Notes: generated from the sequence alone by a model not told the origin. Numbered from the stretch's first letter, positions 11,585 through 20,375 are shown. The stretch: 64,000 nt of DNA from Pseudomonas sp. HOU2 (GCF_040729435.1 NZ_CP160398.1:186001-250000), one strand, 5' to 3'. Numbers and translations: made by a program.

Positions 11585-12178
11585 TCAGGTTTTCGGCAAC
11601 CACGGCTGCATCAACTCCAGCATCCCGCGTCCGCCTCGGCGGAGCCCGGCGGCCATGGCCAGCCACGACAGCTCGGTAATGATCACTTCGCGGGCGTGCA
11701 GCAAGCGCACTTCGCCCGCCGTGCCACCGGCCGTTCCGCCATCCGGCATGTACACGGTCATCCAGTCACCGACACTTTCCACCACCAGACACAGACGCCA
11801 GCCTTGTTCCTCGGCAATCAGGCCGACCTTCGAGCCGTCAGGGTTTTCCATCCCGGCAAAGCGTGTGGTGGTGTCCTTGAACAACTGGTAACCCGGCAGA
11901 TTGCTCAGGACCTTGTCTACACCGTTTTCGATCGCTCGGGCCGCGGTGGAAGTGCGGGCCAGCAGACCGGCGAGAAAACACAGCACAATCAAACCGAACA
12001 ACGTCGCCAGCGTGATCAGGGTCACGCCGGCAACGTCGTGCCCGGCAAACATCGGCAGCAGCTTCTCCACGGGGCCACGCAACAGGTGGATGGCTTTTTC
12101 CAGCAGGACGAAAATCAGCACCAAGGGCAGAATGAACAGCAGCCCGCCGATCACGGTGGTTTTGATGAACTTGAACAT
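11585..12178 (-). CDS. DUF502 family inner-membrane protein
   Basis: This is a 197-residue protein of the DUF502 family. It has two N-terminal transmembrane helices (about residues 4-24, TTVIGGLLFILPLVLIFVLL, and 51-75, VTLITLATLFGLIVLCFLAGLLA). A soluble domain with the family motif around LPGYQLFKDTTTRFAG and a conserved MPDGGTAGGTAGEV segment follows. The ATG at 12178 has AAGGAG upstream; an open frame to 12259 lacks a ribosome site. The molecular role of the family is not established. It stands alone, with a REPIN upstream and the convergent TetR gene downstream. Confidence 0.88.
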   Translation of the reverse strand: MFKFIKTTVIGGLLFILPLVLIFVLLEKAIHLLRGPVEKLLPMFAGHDVAGVTLITLATLFGLIVLCFLAGLLARTSTAARAIENGVDKVLSNLPGYQLFKDTTTRFAGMENPDGSKVGLIAEEQGWRLCLVVESVGDWMTVYMPDGGTAGGTAGEVRLLHAREVIITELSWLAMAAGLRRGGRGMLELMQPWLPKT

Positions 12179-12369
12179 GGCAGCTCCTTGCTGAATTCCT
12201 TCAGTGACACGAAGCAAGGCTAGCTGAATAAAATGCCGAGGCCGACTGGCGACGAACAAGGAGCAGGGCGCATGAGCGCTGGCGCGACATCTGGCTCGAT
12301 TGCACCCAGAGCATGAGTGGATTCAGCGATTGCAACTGACTGAAAAATACTCCCAACTCAACGAATGAC

Positions 12370-12463
12370 TGTGGCGAGGGAGCTTGCTCCCGCTGGGGCG
12401 CGAAGCGGCCCTGCTGTTGAGGGACTGCTGTGCAGTCCAGCGGGAGCAAGCTCCCTCGCCACA
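12370..12463. repeat. REPIN (inverted REP pair, second sequence type)
   Basis: TGTGGCGAGGGAGCTTGCTC (from 12370) and its inverse (12437-12463) form an outer inverted repeat around a 40-bp spacer. Each arm is palindromic around GGGAGCTTGCTCCC. Its sequence differs from the REPIN at 9325, so two REP subtypes coexist here. It fills most of the 311-bp gap between the DUF502 gene and the lipoprotein gene; nothing else was seen in that gap. Confidence 0.88.
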
Positions 12464-12489
12464 ACAGACTTGTTCATCAGTAGATATGG

Positions 12490-13161
12490 CTAACGACGGG
12501 TCGCCAGGTAGGACTGCCCAAGATCGCTGGCCCAACTGTCCAGCACCGCTTTGACGTCATCGGCGGTCAGCACCTGTTTGTCGTTTTCCAGCGGCAGCCC
12601 GATGCCCTTGCGCACGACTTCGGCGACCACTTCGCCGGTGGAGCCGTCCTCGAATGAGACTTCGGTGGTGATTTCGCTGTCCTGATCGCGGATGCCGGTG
12701 GCGGTGCTCACACCTGCAGCGACCAGCGTCACCGGTAGCCATTCATAAAAGCGCAGGCCCTGGGTGCTGGCGGCGACGCGGGTGATCGCCGGTCTGACGG
12801 TCAGGGTGTTCGGGCCGGGTAGCGGCACCAGGCGCATGACCTTGCCCAGTTCCAGCCTGAGCGCGGCGTCGTAGTACTCGGTGACGCCGGACAGCGTGCT
12901 CAGCGGGATCCGCTCGCTCGGCGCGGCGCTGGGGTAGAACTGGCTGGGCGCCAGATAGACCTGGGTGTAACGCCCCCGGGCCAATGCCGGGCTGACCCAA
13001 CTCAACACCGTCTGCCCCGATGGCGACTGGTGCTCGCTGAGCACGCTGTAATCGTGCAGGAATCCGGTGTACTTCTGCGGTTCGACGGTTTTGCTGCTGC
13101 AGGCCGACAGGCTCAGGGACGCCGTACACAGCACCGACATCAAGCAATGGCTTCTGATCAT
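12490..13161 (-). CDS. DUF3313 family lipoprotein
   Basis: This 223-residue predicted lipoprotein has a short signal peptide ending in a lipobox (SLSLSAC, Cys about residue 19). The mature part has the DUF3313 pattern: GFLHDYSVLSEH near the N-terminus, WVSPALARGRYTQVYLAPSQFYP, then a beta-rich domain. Function is unknown. The ATG at 13161 is chosen for AAGGA 7 nt upstream and because it places the signal peptide correctly; longer starts would mask it. It lies 35 bp downstream of the small gene at 13197-13520, probably in one transcript. Confidence 0.8.
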   Translation of the reverse strand: MIRSHCLMSVLCTASLSLSACSSKTVEPQKYTGFLHDYSVLSEHQSPSGQTVLSWVSPALARGRYTQVYLAPSQFYPSAAPSERIPLSTLSGVTEYYDAALRLELGKVMRLVPLPGPNTLTVRPAITRVAASTQGLRFYEWLPVTLVAAGVSTATGIRDQDSEITTEVSFEDGSTGEVVAEVVRKGIGLPLENDKQVLTADDVKAVLDSWASDLGQSYLATRR

Positions 13162-13196
13162 GCGAATCCTTGTTTTGCGCTGTTGCCCCGCGTGGT

Positions 13197-13520
13197 TCAA
13201 GCGCGGGAAGTGATGGGGGAGGAGAGCGGCGGGGTGTTGTCCGAGCATTCGATGTGCAGACGGCCGTGGCTCATGATCCATTGGATGAGGTCGGCGGTCG
13301 GAATCGAATGCACGTACTCGACCCATTGCGAATCGCTGGGGCCGTACTGCTCGAAATAGCGGCGCAAGACGATACGGCTTTGGTCATCTGACAGGCCCAG
13401 GCAAAACTCCTGAAACAACAGCGGCGTATCCTGCTCGGGCGCGCTGGTGCGCTGGCTGAGAATCAACGGATAGCGGGCGTCGTGGCCCTCGGCGGTATAA
13501 CGGTTGTGCAATGCGCTCAT
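13197..13520 (-). CDS. Conserved small hypothetical protein
   Basis: This is a 107-residue acidic soluble protein with no signal peptide or membrane segment. A middle part FCLGLSDDQSRIVLRRYFEQ followed by WVEYVHSIPTADLIQWIMSH looks helical. I do not recognise the family. A G-rich ribosome-site-like stretch (GGGGGG) lies 6 nt before the ATG, and codon use is like the neighbours. It precedes the DUF3313 lipoprotein gene in the same direction. Confidence 0.6.
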   Translation of the reverse strand: MSALHNRYTAEGHDARYPLILSQRTSAPEQDTPLLFQEFCLGLSDDQSRIVLRRYFEQYGPSDSQWVEYVHSIPTADLIQWIMSHGRLHIECSDNTPPLSSPITSRA

Positions 13521-13680
13521 TGAAAGCCCCCCGGTTGTCGATGGCGTGCAGGGTGCCTGAGGGGTTTTGCCGCAGAATGTCTGCTTGATGTCCGGGACGA
13601 CGGAATGTTGCTCGATTGAAATATATGACCCGCCCGCCAGAATAGTTTTAGATGCGTTCTTTTTTTGGCCTGAGGATCCT

Positions 13681-14397
13681 GTGCCCGTGAGCAGACTGCT
13701 GATCGTCGACGATGACGTGGAAATTCTCGCCCTGCTGAAGAAGTTCTTCGTCCAGCACGCCTACGAGGTCGATGTCGCCGCTGACGGCGCAGCGATGTGG
13801 GCGGCGATTGCGCAGCAGCGCCCGGACACGATCATTCTCGACCTGATGCTGCCCGGCGAAGGTGGCCTGAGCCTGTGCCAGAAAGTGCGGGCGCAGATGG
13901 GCATTCCGATCATCATGCTGACCGCCATGGGCGAATTGAGCGACCGGATTGTCGGCCTTGAACTGGGCGCCGATGACTACGTCACCAAACCGTTCGCCCC
14001 GCGTGAACTGTTGGCCCGTCTGCGCGCCGTGCAGCGTCGCGCCGGTGAGCAGGTCAGCCCGGCGAGTGAACCGGCGCGGCCGGTGATCGCCTTCGCCGGT
14101 TGGCATCTGGATATCACTTGTCGCGAACTGCGCTCCCCGGAAAACGTGATGATTCCGCTGTCCGGTGGCGAGTTCGATCTGCTGGTGGTGTTTCTCGAAC
14201 ACCCGCAGCGCATTCTTACCCGCGAACAATTGATCGACCTGTCTCGCGGTCAGGGCCACGACGCCTTTGATCGCAGCATCGACGTGCAAGTCAGCCGCCT
14301 GCGGCGCAAGATCGAGCCGGACAGCAAACGCCCGGACCTGATTCGCACCGTGCGCAACGGTGGTTACATGTTTACCGCCAAGGTCACTCGTTCATGA
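13681..14397 (+). CDS. OmpR/PhoB-family response regulator
   Basis: This two-component response regulator has about 238 residues. The receiver domain (residues about 5-118) has the acidic cluster DDD, the phospho-acceptor Asp54 in LDLMLPGEGG, the switch Thr in MLTAMG, and Lys in YVTKPF. A C-terminal winged helix follows (LSGGEFDLLVVFLEHPQRIL, SIDVQVSRLRRKIE, IRTVRNGGYMF). GAGGA at 13672-13676 supports GTG 13681 (VPVSRLLIVDDD) or GTG 13687; an ATG at 13567 would add a non-conserved tail. It overlaps the kinase gene by 4 bp (ATGA). Confidence 0.9.
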   Translation: MPVSRLLIVDDDVEILALLKKFFVQHAYEVDVAADGAAMWAAIAQQRPDTIILDLMLPGEGGLSLCQKVRAQMGIPIIMLTAMGELSDRIVGLELGADDYVTKPFAPRELLARLRAVQRRAGEQVSPASEPARPVIAFAGWHLDITCRELRSPENVMIPLSGGEFDLLVVFLEHPQRILTREQLIDLSRGQGHDAFDRSIDVQVSRLRRKIEPDSKRPDLIRTVRNGGYMFTAKVTRS

Positions 14398-15722
14398 TCC
14401 GTCGATTCCTCCGCCGTGATCCGTTGAGTCGGCGGATCGCCCTGACCATCGTCGCGGCCATGCTCGCTTCGCTGGCACTGAATTTCCTGTTCGTGGAGGT
14501 TGCCGGAACCTGGGCGCGGCCACCGATTGAACGCACCGGGTTGCTGGAGCAGATCGCCGCGACCGTCAAGGTGATCGAGGCTGCGCCCGCGCCTTTACGC
14601 CCGAAACTGGCGCAGGCGGCAACCGGCCCGGCGCTGGAGGTGACGTGGCATGCACAACGGGGCGAGTTCGGATTGCCAACGGCGGGTACGCAGCTTGTCG
14701 CCGACAAGACGTCGGGCTTGCATCAGTTGTTTGGCTATGAGCGAGACATTCGGGTGTTCAACCCCGGTGACTGGCCGAGTGGCAGCCCGCTCGGCCGCTA
14801 TGCGGCGCTGATTCAATTGCCGGATGCCAGCTGGTTGCTGTTCTCTTCGCCCGAGCGCTCCTGGGGCCTGGACATCGGCACACGCATCGCAATCATCATC
14901 GCGCTGGGCCTGATCGCTACCGTGCTGGTGGCCTGGCTGGCCACAAGGCAACTGGCCCAGCCACTGCAACGTTTCGCCAGCGCCGCCCGGCGTTTCGGCG
15001 GCGACCTGCGCGCGCCGCCGATCAAGATCGAAGGCCCGGACGAGATCCGTCAGGCGATCATCGCCTTCAACACCATGCAGGCGCAGATTCAGCACTACAT
15101 CAGCGAGCGCACGCACATGCTCGCGTCGATTTCCCACGACTTGCGGGCACCGCTGACCCGCATGCGCCTGCGCAGCGAGTTCATGGAGGATCTCGATCAT
15201 CAGGACAAACTGATTCGCGACATCGAAGAAATGCGCCTGATGATCAACTCCGCGCTGGCGTTTTTCCGTGAGGACACCCAGCCGGAACCCACCACCGCGT
15301 TCGACCTGTCGGAACTGCTGCAGACGATCGTCGACGACTATCGCGACCAGAACATCGCTATCGACTTCAGCGGTCCCGCGCATCTGGTCTACGAGGGCCG
15401 CCCGCTGGCGATCAAACGGGTGATCGTCAACCTGCTGGAAAACGCCGAGAAGTACGCGCAACACCCAGTCATCGCGCTGAGTAGCGACGGCTACAGCGTG
15501 TGCATCGATGTCAGTGACAACGGGCCGGGGATTCCCGAAGCGTCGTTGCAGCGGGTGTTCGACCCGTTTTTTCGCCTGGAAACCTCGCGCAACCGGGAAA
15601 CCGGTGGGGTCGGGCTTGGGCTGTCGGCGGCGCGGGCCATCGTGCGTGATCAGGGCGGTGAACTGAAGTTGAGCAATCGCAGCAGCGGTGGCTTGCTCGC
15701 CCGGGTGGAATTGCCGCTGTAA
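14394..15722 (+). CDS. Membrane sensor histidine kinase
   Basis: This 442-residue partner of the preceding regulator has a first transmembrane helix (about 15-35), a periplasmic sensor loop (36-160) and a second helix (163-182). A HAMP region follows (RQLAQPLQRFASAARRFGGD), then the HisKA H-box MLASISHDLRAPLTRMR with His248, and an HATPase_c domain with N-box (NLLENAEKYA), G1 (DNGPGIP), F (FDPFFR) and G2 (GVGLGLSAA) motifs. The short, poorly conserved periplasmic loop gives no clue to the signal. All catalytic motifs are intact. Confidence 0.92.
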   Translation: MIRRFLRRDPLSRRIALTIVAAMLASLALNFLFVEVAGTWARPPIERTGLLEQIAATVKVIEAAPAPLRPKLAQAATGPALEVTWHAQRGEFGLPTAGTQLVADKTSGLHQLFGYERDIRVFNPGDWPSGSPLGRYAALIQLPDASWLLFSSPERSWGLDIGTRIAIIIALGLIATVLVAWLATRQLAQPLQRFASAARRFGGDLRAPPIKIEGPDEIRQAIIAFNTMQAQIQHYISERTHMLASISHDLRAPLTRMRLRSEFMEDLDHQDKLIRDIEEMRLMINSALAFFREDTQPEPTTAFDLSELLQTIVDDYRDQNIAIDFSGPAHLVYEGRPLAIKRVIVNLLENAEKYAQHPVIALSSDGYSVCIDVSDNGPGIPEASLQRVFDPFFRLETSRNRETGGVGLGLSAARAIVRDQGGELKLSNRSSGGLLARVELPL

Positions 15723-15784
15723 TACTTTGAAACATTTGCCAGCGGCCGGCGGTCAACAGGACACATTCTCTGCAAGAAGCGTCC

Positions 15785-16969
15785 ATGAAAACCCCACGGC
15801 CCTCCGCACGTCTTGAACCCTTGTCGCAACTGCGCAATTTGAAAATGGCTCGTTCCGCGCATGCCTATGTGCGCGGCAGTACGGTGCAGTTTTATGAGTG
15901 GCTGCACAGCCAGCCCGGGCGCAGCCTGCCAAAAGGGCCGGCGGTGTGGATCTGCGGCGATTGTCACGCCGGCAATCTCGGGCCGACCGGCGATCTGAAA
16001 GGGCGCATCGACATTCACATCCGCGACCTCGACCAAACCGTTATCGGCAACCCTGCGCATGACTTGGTCCGGCTGGCACTATCGCTGGCGACTGCCGCCC
16101 GTGGCTCCGATCTGCCGGGTGTGGCCACGGCACGGATGCTCGAAGAGATGATGCGCGGCTATGAGCAGGCATTCGAAGACGATGTCGACAAAGAGCCGCC
16201 AAGACCCGCGCAAGTCAAGGCCGGCATGCGCAGCGCGGTGCAGCGCACCTGGAAGCATCTGGCGCAGGAGCGCATCGAGAACACCAAACCGACCATTCCG
16301 CTGGGCAAGCATTTCTGGTCGCTGTCACGGGAAGAACGCAGCGCGCTGAAATCGCTTTGCGCAACGCCTGACGTCCATACGCTGGTGACGTCCCTGAAAG
16401 GCCGCTCAAAGGACGACCGAGTGAAAATGCTCGATTCGGCCTACTGGGTCAAAGGCTGCAGCTCGCTGGGGCTCAAGCGTTATGCGGTGTTGCTGGGGGT
16501 GGGCGAGGGCGATGATCAGGAATATTGCCTGCTCGATATCAAAGAGGCAGTTGCTGCCGCCGCCCCCCGGGTGGCGCGAGCAGCGATGCCCCGTGACAAC
16601 GGCAAACGTGTGGTCGAAGGCGCGCGTTTTCTCTCCCCGGGCCTGGGCAACCGGATGATCGCCACCCGCGTGCTCGACCATGGCTTCTTCATCCGCGAAC
16701 TGCTACCGCAAGACATGAAACTGGAACTGGATCAGTTGAGCCAGACCGACGCGATGCTCGCCGCTGGCTATCTGGCCCGGGTCGTGGGGCTGGCCCATGC
16801 CCGGCAGATGGACATGAGTACCCGCGCCGAATGGATGCGTGAATTGCAGACCTGTCGTTCGAAAACGCTGGATGCACCGTCGTGGCTGTGGACGAGTGTC
16901 GTGCAGTTGGTGGGCAGCCATGAGAAAGGCTATCTGGAGCATTGTCGGCGCTATGCGCTGGAGCACTGA
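15785..16969 (+). CDS. DUF2252 family protein
   Basis: This 394-residue protein of the DUF2252 family has the family signatures KMARSAHAYVRGS near residue 20 and WICGDCHAGNLG near residue 57, followed by IRDLDQTVIGNPAHDLVRLA. The GD-H-N and D motifs resemble the catalytic loop and metal-binding Asp of aminoglycoside-phosphotransferase-like kinases. A kinase-like fold has therefore been proposed for such families; the substrate is unknown. It starts 62 bp after the histidine kinase in the same direction and may share its transcript. Confidence 0.85.
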   Translation: MKTPRPSARLEPLSQLRNLKMARSAHAYVRGSTVQFYEWLHSQPGRSLPKGPAVWICGDCHAGNLGPTGDLKGRIDIHIRDLDQTVIGNPAHDLVRLALSLATAARGSDLPGVATARMLEEMMRGYEQAFEDDVDKEPPRPAQVKAGMRSAVQRTWKHLAQERIENTKPTIPLGKHFWSLSREERSALKSLCATPDVHTLVTSLKGRSKDDRVKMLDSAYWVKGCSSLGLKRYAVLLGVGEGDDQEYCLLDIKEAVAAAAPRVARAAMPRDNGKRVVEGARFLSPGLGNRMIATRVLDHGFFIRELLPQDMKLELDQLSQTDAMLAAGYLARVVGLAHARQMDMSTRAEWMRELQTCRSKTLDAPSWLWTSVVQLVGSHEKGYLEHCRRYALEH

Positions 16970-17002
16970 TTTGCGTGCGTGAAACAGTTGTCGGTTGCCG
17001 AT

Positions 17003-17052
17003 GTGAAATTTGTTCTGTAGATTTTCATGAAATTACAAGAACAGAATTTCAC
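17003..17052. promoter_or_regulatory. Long inverted repeat, candidate operator of polyamine operon
   Basis: GTGAAATTTGTTCT (17003-17016) is matched on the opposite strand by the complement of AGAACAGAATTTCAC (17038-17052), with one extra base in the right arm. A smaller palindrome TTTCATGAAA (17023-17032) lies inside. It ends just before the ribosome site of the downstream oxidase gene. It is a plausible binding site for the operon's own HTH-cupin regulator (inference). Confidence 0.55.
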
Positions 17053-17062
17053 GAGGCGGCAA

Positions 17063-18352
17063 ATGTTTCAGCACTCCCAGCGCCATGTCGACAGCTATTA
17101 CGCGCACAGTTGCGCCGATATCCTGAGTCACCGACCTGCACTCGAAGGCGCGCAGGCCTGCGATGTGGTGATCATCGGCGCGGGGTTCAGCGGTTTGCAC
17201 ACAGCGTTACGACTGGCGCTGGCCGGCAAGCGCGTCACCGTACTGGAAGCCAGTCGCGTGGCATGGGCCGCCTCGGGGCGTAATGGCGGGCAGGCGATTC
17301 TGGGCTGGTCGTGCGACATGCCGCCGCTGGAAGCAGCGCTCGGCCATGAGCGCGCCCGGCGTCTATGGGACGGCATGCGTTGGGCCGCGCGGGAGCTGCG
17401 TGAATTGCCCGGGCGGCATGGTTTCGATTGCGACTATCGCCCCGGCCATTTGTGGACGTCGGTGATGCCGCGTCGGGTCAGCCTGCTGACTGAATGGCAA
17501 CACGAAGCCAGTCACAAGTGGGGCCATGACGGTCTGCAGTTCATTCCCCGCGAAGACCTGCCGCAATGGGTCGCCAGCGATCGTTATCAGGCCGGCCTCT
17601 ACGACGCCGAAGGCGCACACCTCAATCCGCTGAAACTCGCGCTCGGGCTGGCCGCCGCCATCGAACGCGCCGGCGGACATATCTACGAACAAAGCAAAGC
17701 GCTGAGCTATCAGCGCGAAGGCGACGGTTACCGGGTCAACACCGAGTACGGTTCGGTGAAGGCCGACGTGCTGGTGCTGGCCTGCAATGCCTATCTCGAT
17801 GAACTCGATCCGCAACTCTCCAGCTGCATCCTGCCGGTTGGCACCTATCAAGTCGCCACCGCACCGCTGACGCCGGAGCAAGCCACTGCGCTGCTGCCGA
17901 GCAACGTCTGTGTGACCGACAACCAGTTCGTCCTCGATTACTTCCGTCGCACGCCGGACAACCGCTTGCTGTTCGGGGGCGGCTGCACCTATCTGGGCGG
18001 TATGCCCAAGGACATTGCGGCGGCGACCCGGCCGTTTCTCGAACGGGTGTTTCCGCAACTCAAGGGCGTCGAGGTGGAATTCGCTTGGGGCGGGCATATC
18101 GATCTGACCATGAACCGAACGCCGGATGTCGGCGGCGAGGGCAATCGTTATTGGCTGCAAGGCTACTCGGGCCACGGCGTGCTGCCGACGCTGGCCGCCG
18201 CCCGTGCGGTGTCCGATGCAATTCTCGGCGAGGCGGATGAATTGGCGTTGTATCAGGGCCTGAGCAATGGCCGTTTCCCCGGCGGCAAGCACTTCGCAGC
18301 ACCGCTGGAGGCTATCGGCAAGGCCTGGTATCGGCTGCGCGACAGCATTTGA
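17063..18352 (+). CDS. FAD-dependent oxidoreductase, gamma-glutamylputrescine oxidase-like (PuuB/PauB type)
   Basis: This 429-residue DAO-superfamily flavoenzyme closely follows the E. coli PuuB pattern. Visible parts are the Rossmann motif CDVVIIGAGFSGLHTALRL, VTVLEASRVAWAASGRNGGQ, CDYRPGHLWTS, and the C-terminal FAD-contact segment YWLQGYSGHGVLPT. PuuB-type enzymes oxidise gamma-glutamylputrescine to the gamma-glutamyl aldehyde. ATG 17063 is chosen because GAGGCGG lies 3-9 nt upstream; the open frame from 17027 has no ribosome site. It is followed by the HTH-cupin and glutamine-synthetase-like genes, which supports polyamine catabolism. Confidence 0.87.
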   Translation: MFQHSQRHVDSYYAHSCADILSHRPALEGAQACDVVIIGAGFSGLHTALRLALAGKRVTVLEASRVAWAASGRNGGQAILGWSCDMPPLEAALGHERARRLWDGMRWAARELRELPGRHGFDCDYRPGHLWTSVMPRRVSLLTEWQHEASHKWGHDGLQFIPREDLPQWVASDRYQAGLYDAEGAHLNPLKLALGLAAAIERAGGHIYEQSKALSYQREGDGYRVNTEYGSVKADVLVLACNAYLDELDPQLSSCILPVGTYQVATAPLTPEQATALLPSNVCVTDNQFVLDYFRRTPDNRLLFGGGCTYLGGMPKDIAAATRPFLERVFPQLKGVEVEFAWGGHIDLTMNRTPDVGGEGNRYWLQGYSGHGVLPTLAAARAVSDAILGEADELALYQGLSNGRFPGGKHFAAPLEAIGKAWYRLRDSI

Positions 18353-18365
18353 TGAGATTTTGACC

Positions 18366-18923
18366 ATGAACAAGCAAGAAGAAATCGCCGCGCTGGCGAT
18401 CCTGATCCACGACCTGCGCAAGCACAAGAAATACACCCTCAAGGATCTGGCCGACAAGATCGGCCGTTCGGTGGGTTTTCTCTCGCAAGTCGAACGTGGG
18501 CTGTCGCGCCCGACGGTGGCCGATCTCACCGCGATCAGCGAAACCCTCGGTGTGCCGACCACCTATTTCTACAGCCTGCCCAAAGCCAAGCAAGTGCCGT
18601 GGGTCACCCGTCCGGACGAACGCCGCACGCTGTATTACGCCAACGGCATCACCGACATTCTGGTGTCGCCGCAGATGCGTGCCTCGTTCTCGATGCTCGA
18701 AAGTCATCTGGAGCCGGGCGCGAGCAGTGGCGACCGGCACATGAGCGACAGCTCGGAGCAGGGCGGCTACGTCCTTGAAGGCGAACTGACCTTGTGGCTG
18801 GGCAACGACGACGAGCCGGTGACCTTAAAGGCCGGTGACAGCTTTCAATTCGACAGTCACACCCATTGCCGCTACGGCAACCTCACCGGGCAGCTCACCC
18901 GCGTGCTGTGGGTCTACACCTGA
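18366..18923 (+). CDS. XRE-type HTH regulator with cupin domain (PuuR/PauR-like)
   Basis: This 185-residue regulator has an N-terminal lambda-repressor-like HTH (residues about 14-68, including LKDLADKIGRSVGFLSQVER and RPTVADLTAISE). A C-terminal cupin barrel follows (about 110-180, including GYVLEGELTLWLG and LKAGDSFQFDS). The layout and length are the same as E. coli PuuR, the repressor of putrescine utilisation. It is encoded 13 bp after the oxidase and 21 bp before the ligase, so it probably autoregulates the operon through the palindrome at 17003-17052. The ligand (a polyamine or gamma-glutamyl amine) is inferred. Confidence 0.87.
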   Translation: MNKQEEIAALAILIHDLRKHKKYTLKDLADKIGRSVGFLSQVERGLSRPTVADLTAISETLGVPTTYFYSLPKAKQVPWVTRPDERRTLYYANGITDILVSPQMRASFSMLESHLEPGASSGDRHMSDSSEQGGYVLEGELTLWLGNDDEPVTLKAGDSFQFDSHTHCRYGNLTGQLTRVLWVYT

Positions 18924-18944
18924 CAACAACAAAGGAAATCCAAG

Positions 18945-20291
18945 ATGGACGCTGTCTGCTCTGACCTGCTCGCCGAAGTGCGCGCGTTTCGCCAACGCTA
19001 CCCCGAGGTGCGTTATGTCGACCTGATTTCTCTGGACATTCCGGGGCACTTCTACGGTAAGCGCTATCCGGTCGACATGCTCGAAAAAGTCGCGGCGGGC
19101 GGTGCGCTGAAACTGCCGCAGAACTGCGTGCTGCTGGGCGTGCAGGGCGGGTTGTTCAAGATCGGCGATTACTGTTTCAACGACGGCGACCCGGACGCCG
19201 TGCGCCGCCTCGTTCCGGGCACACTCAAGCCGGTGACTTGGGAAGCGCAGCCGCTGGGGCAGATGCTGATTACCTCCGACGGCACCGCCAAACCGATCGA
19301 ATTCGAACCCCGTGAAGTGTTGGCGCAAGTGTTGAATCGACTGGCGGGCAAAGGCATTCACCCGGTCGTGGCGTTCGAGCTTGAGTTCTATCTGTTCGAC
19401 AAGAAGCTGCGCGACGGCCTGCCGCAATTTCCCCGCGACGAACTGACCGACGATGCCGATGATCAGCCGAACATGCACATCGAACGCCTGTCGCGCTTCG
19501 CCCCGGTGCTCGATGAAATGGTGGAAGCAGCGCGGGCTCAGGGCATCGACGCCACGGTGATCACCGCCGAGCTGGGGCCTGGGCAATTCGAGATCAATTT
19601 CGGCCATCTGGACGACGGCCTGCGCGCGGCCGATTGGGCGGCGCTGTTCTGTCGCAGCACCCGTGGCGTTGCGCTCAAGCACGGCTACCGCGCCAGTTTC
19701 ATGGCCAAGCCCTACGTGCAACATCCGGGCAGCGGCATGCACGTGCATGTCAGCCTGTATGACGCCGCCGGCAACAATCTTCTGGCGGCCAATCACCAGC
19801 AAGCGCTGCGCCATGCAGTGGCCGGCTGCCTGGATCTGCTGCCGCACAGCATGCCAATCTTCGCCCCGAACCAGAACGCCATGCGCCGCCTGAGCGGCAC
19901 GGTGAACACCGCGACCAAGGCGAGCTGGGGTTACGAGGATCGCGACGCCTGCCTGCGCATCCCCGAATCGGACACGAAAAACCTGCGCATCGAATACCGG
20001 CTGGCCGGCGCCGACGCCAACCCGTATCTGGTGCTGGCGGCAATTCTGGTGGGTCTGGAACATGGTCTGGCATCAGGCAAGGAGCCGATCTCGCCACTCA
20101 ACGACGATCGCAACAGCGGTATCGATTTTCCGACGGAAATCCTCGACGCGGTGCGCGCTCTGCAGCACCAGCCGCAACTGCGTGCGGGACTGGGTGCCGA
20201 GTTCGTCGACGTGTATTGCGAGAACAAGCGTCAGGATCACCTGGCATTCATGCAGGAGATCAGTGCGCGGGAGTATCGCTGGTATTTGTGA
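18945..20291 (+). CDS. Glutamine synthetase family protein, gamma-glutamylpolyamine synthetase-like (PuuA/PauA type)
   Basis: This 448-residue GS-like ligase would form gamma-glutamyl amides from glutamate, ATP and an amine. Visible GS elements are FELEFYLFD, the metal site in ELGPGQFEINFGHLDDGLRAA, the ATP/metal motif GSGMHVHVSL, and NTATKASWGYEDRDACLRIP with the arginine loop RIEYRLAGADANPY. The C-terminal adenylylation tyrosine motif of GlnA is not seen, as expected for this subfamily. AAAGGA lies upstream of the ATG. It completes the oxidase-regulator-ligase operon. Confidence 0.88.
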   Translation: MDAVCSDLLAEVRAFRQRYPEVRYVDLISLDIPGHFYGKRYPVDMLEKVAAGGALKLPQNCVLLGVQGGLFKIGDYCFNDGDPDAVRRLVPGTLKPVTWEAQPLGQMLITSDGTAKPIEFEPREVLAQVLNRLAGKGIHPVVAFELEFYLFDKKLRDGLPQFPRDELTDDADDQPNMHIERLSRFAPVLDEMVEAARAQGIDATVITAELGPGQFEINFGHLDDGLRAADWAALFCRSTRGVALKHGYRASFMAKPYVQHPGSGMHVHVSLYDAAGNNLLAANHQQALRHAVAGCLDLLPHSMPIFAPNQNAMRRLSGTVNTATKASWGYEDRDACLRIPESDTKNLRIEYRLAGADANPYLVLAAILVGLEHGLASGKEPISPLNDDRNSGIDFPTEILDAVRALQHQPQLRAGLGAEFVDVYCENKRQDHLAFMQEISAREYRWYL

Positions 20292-20342
20292 TCACTGGTT
20301 CAGCGCCACACTTGAGTCAGGTGCGGGGGCCGCGATGACCGG

Positions 20343-20369
20343 ATGGAATTCAGTACCGGTGAATTCCAT
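20343..20369. repeat. Perfect 10-bp inverted repeat between convergent genes
   Basis: ATGGAATTCA (20343-20352) is repeated exactly inverted at 20360-20369, with a 7-nt loop. It lies between the convergent glutamine-synthetase-like and PhzF genes. It has no adjoining T-tract on either strand, so it could be a factor-dependent or hairpin-only terminator, or a protein site. Confidence 0.5.
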
Positions 20370-20375
20370 GGTTCA

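Noticed and set aside
18825..20063. 412-codon minus-strand frame opposite the glutamine-synthetase-like gene
   Set aside because: No motif or ribosome site; the plus-strand gene is well supported.
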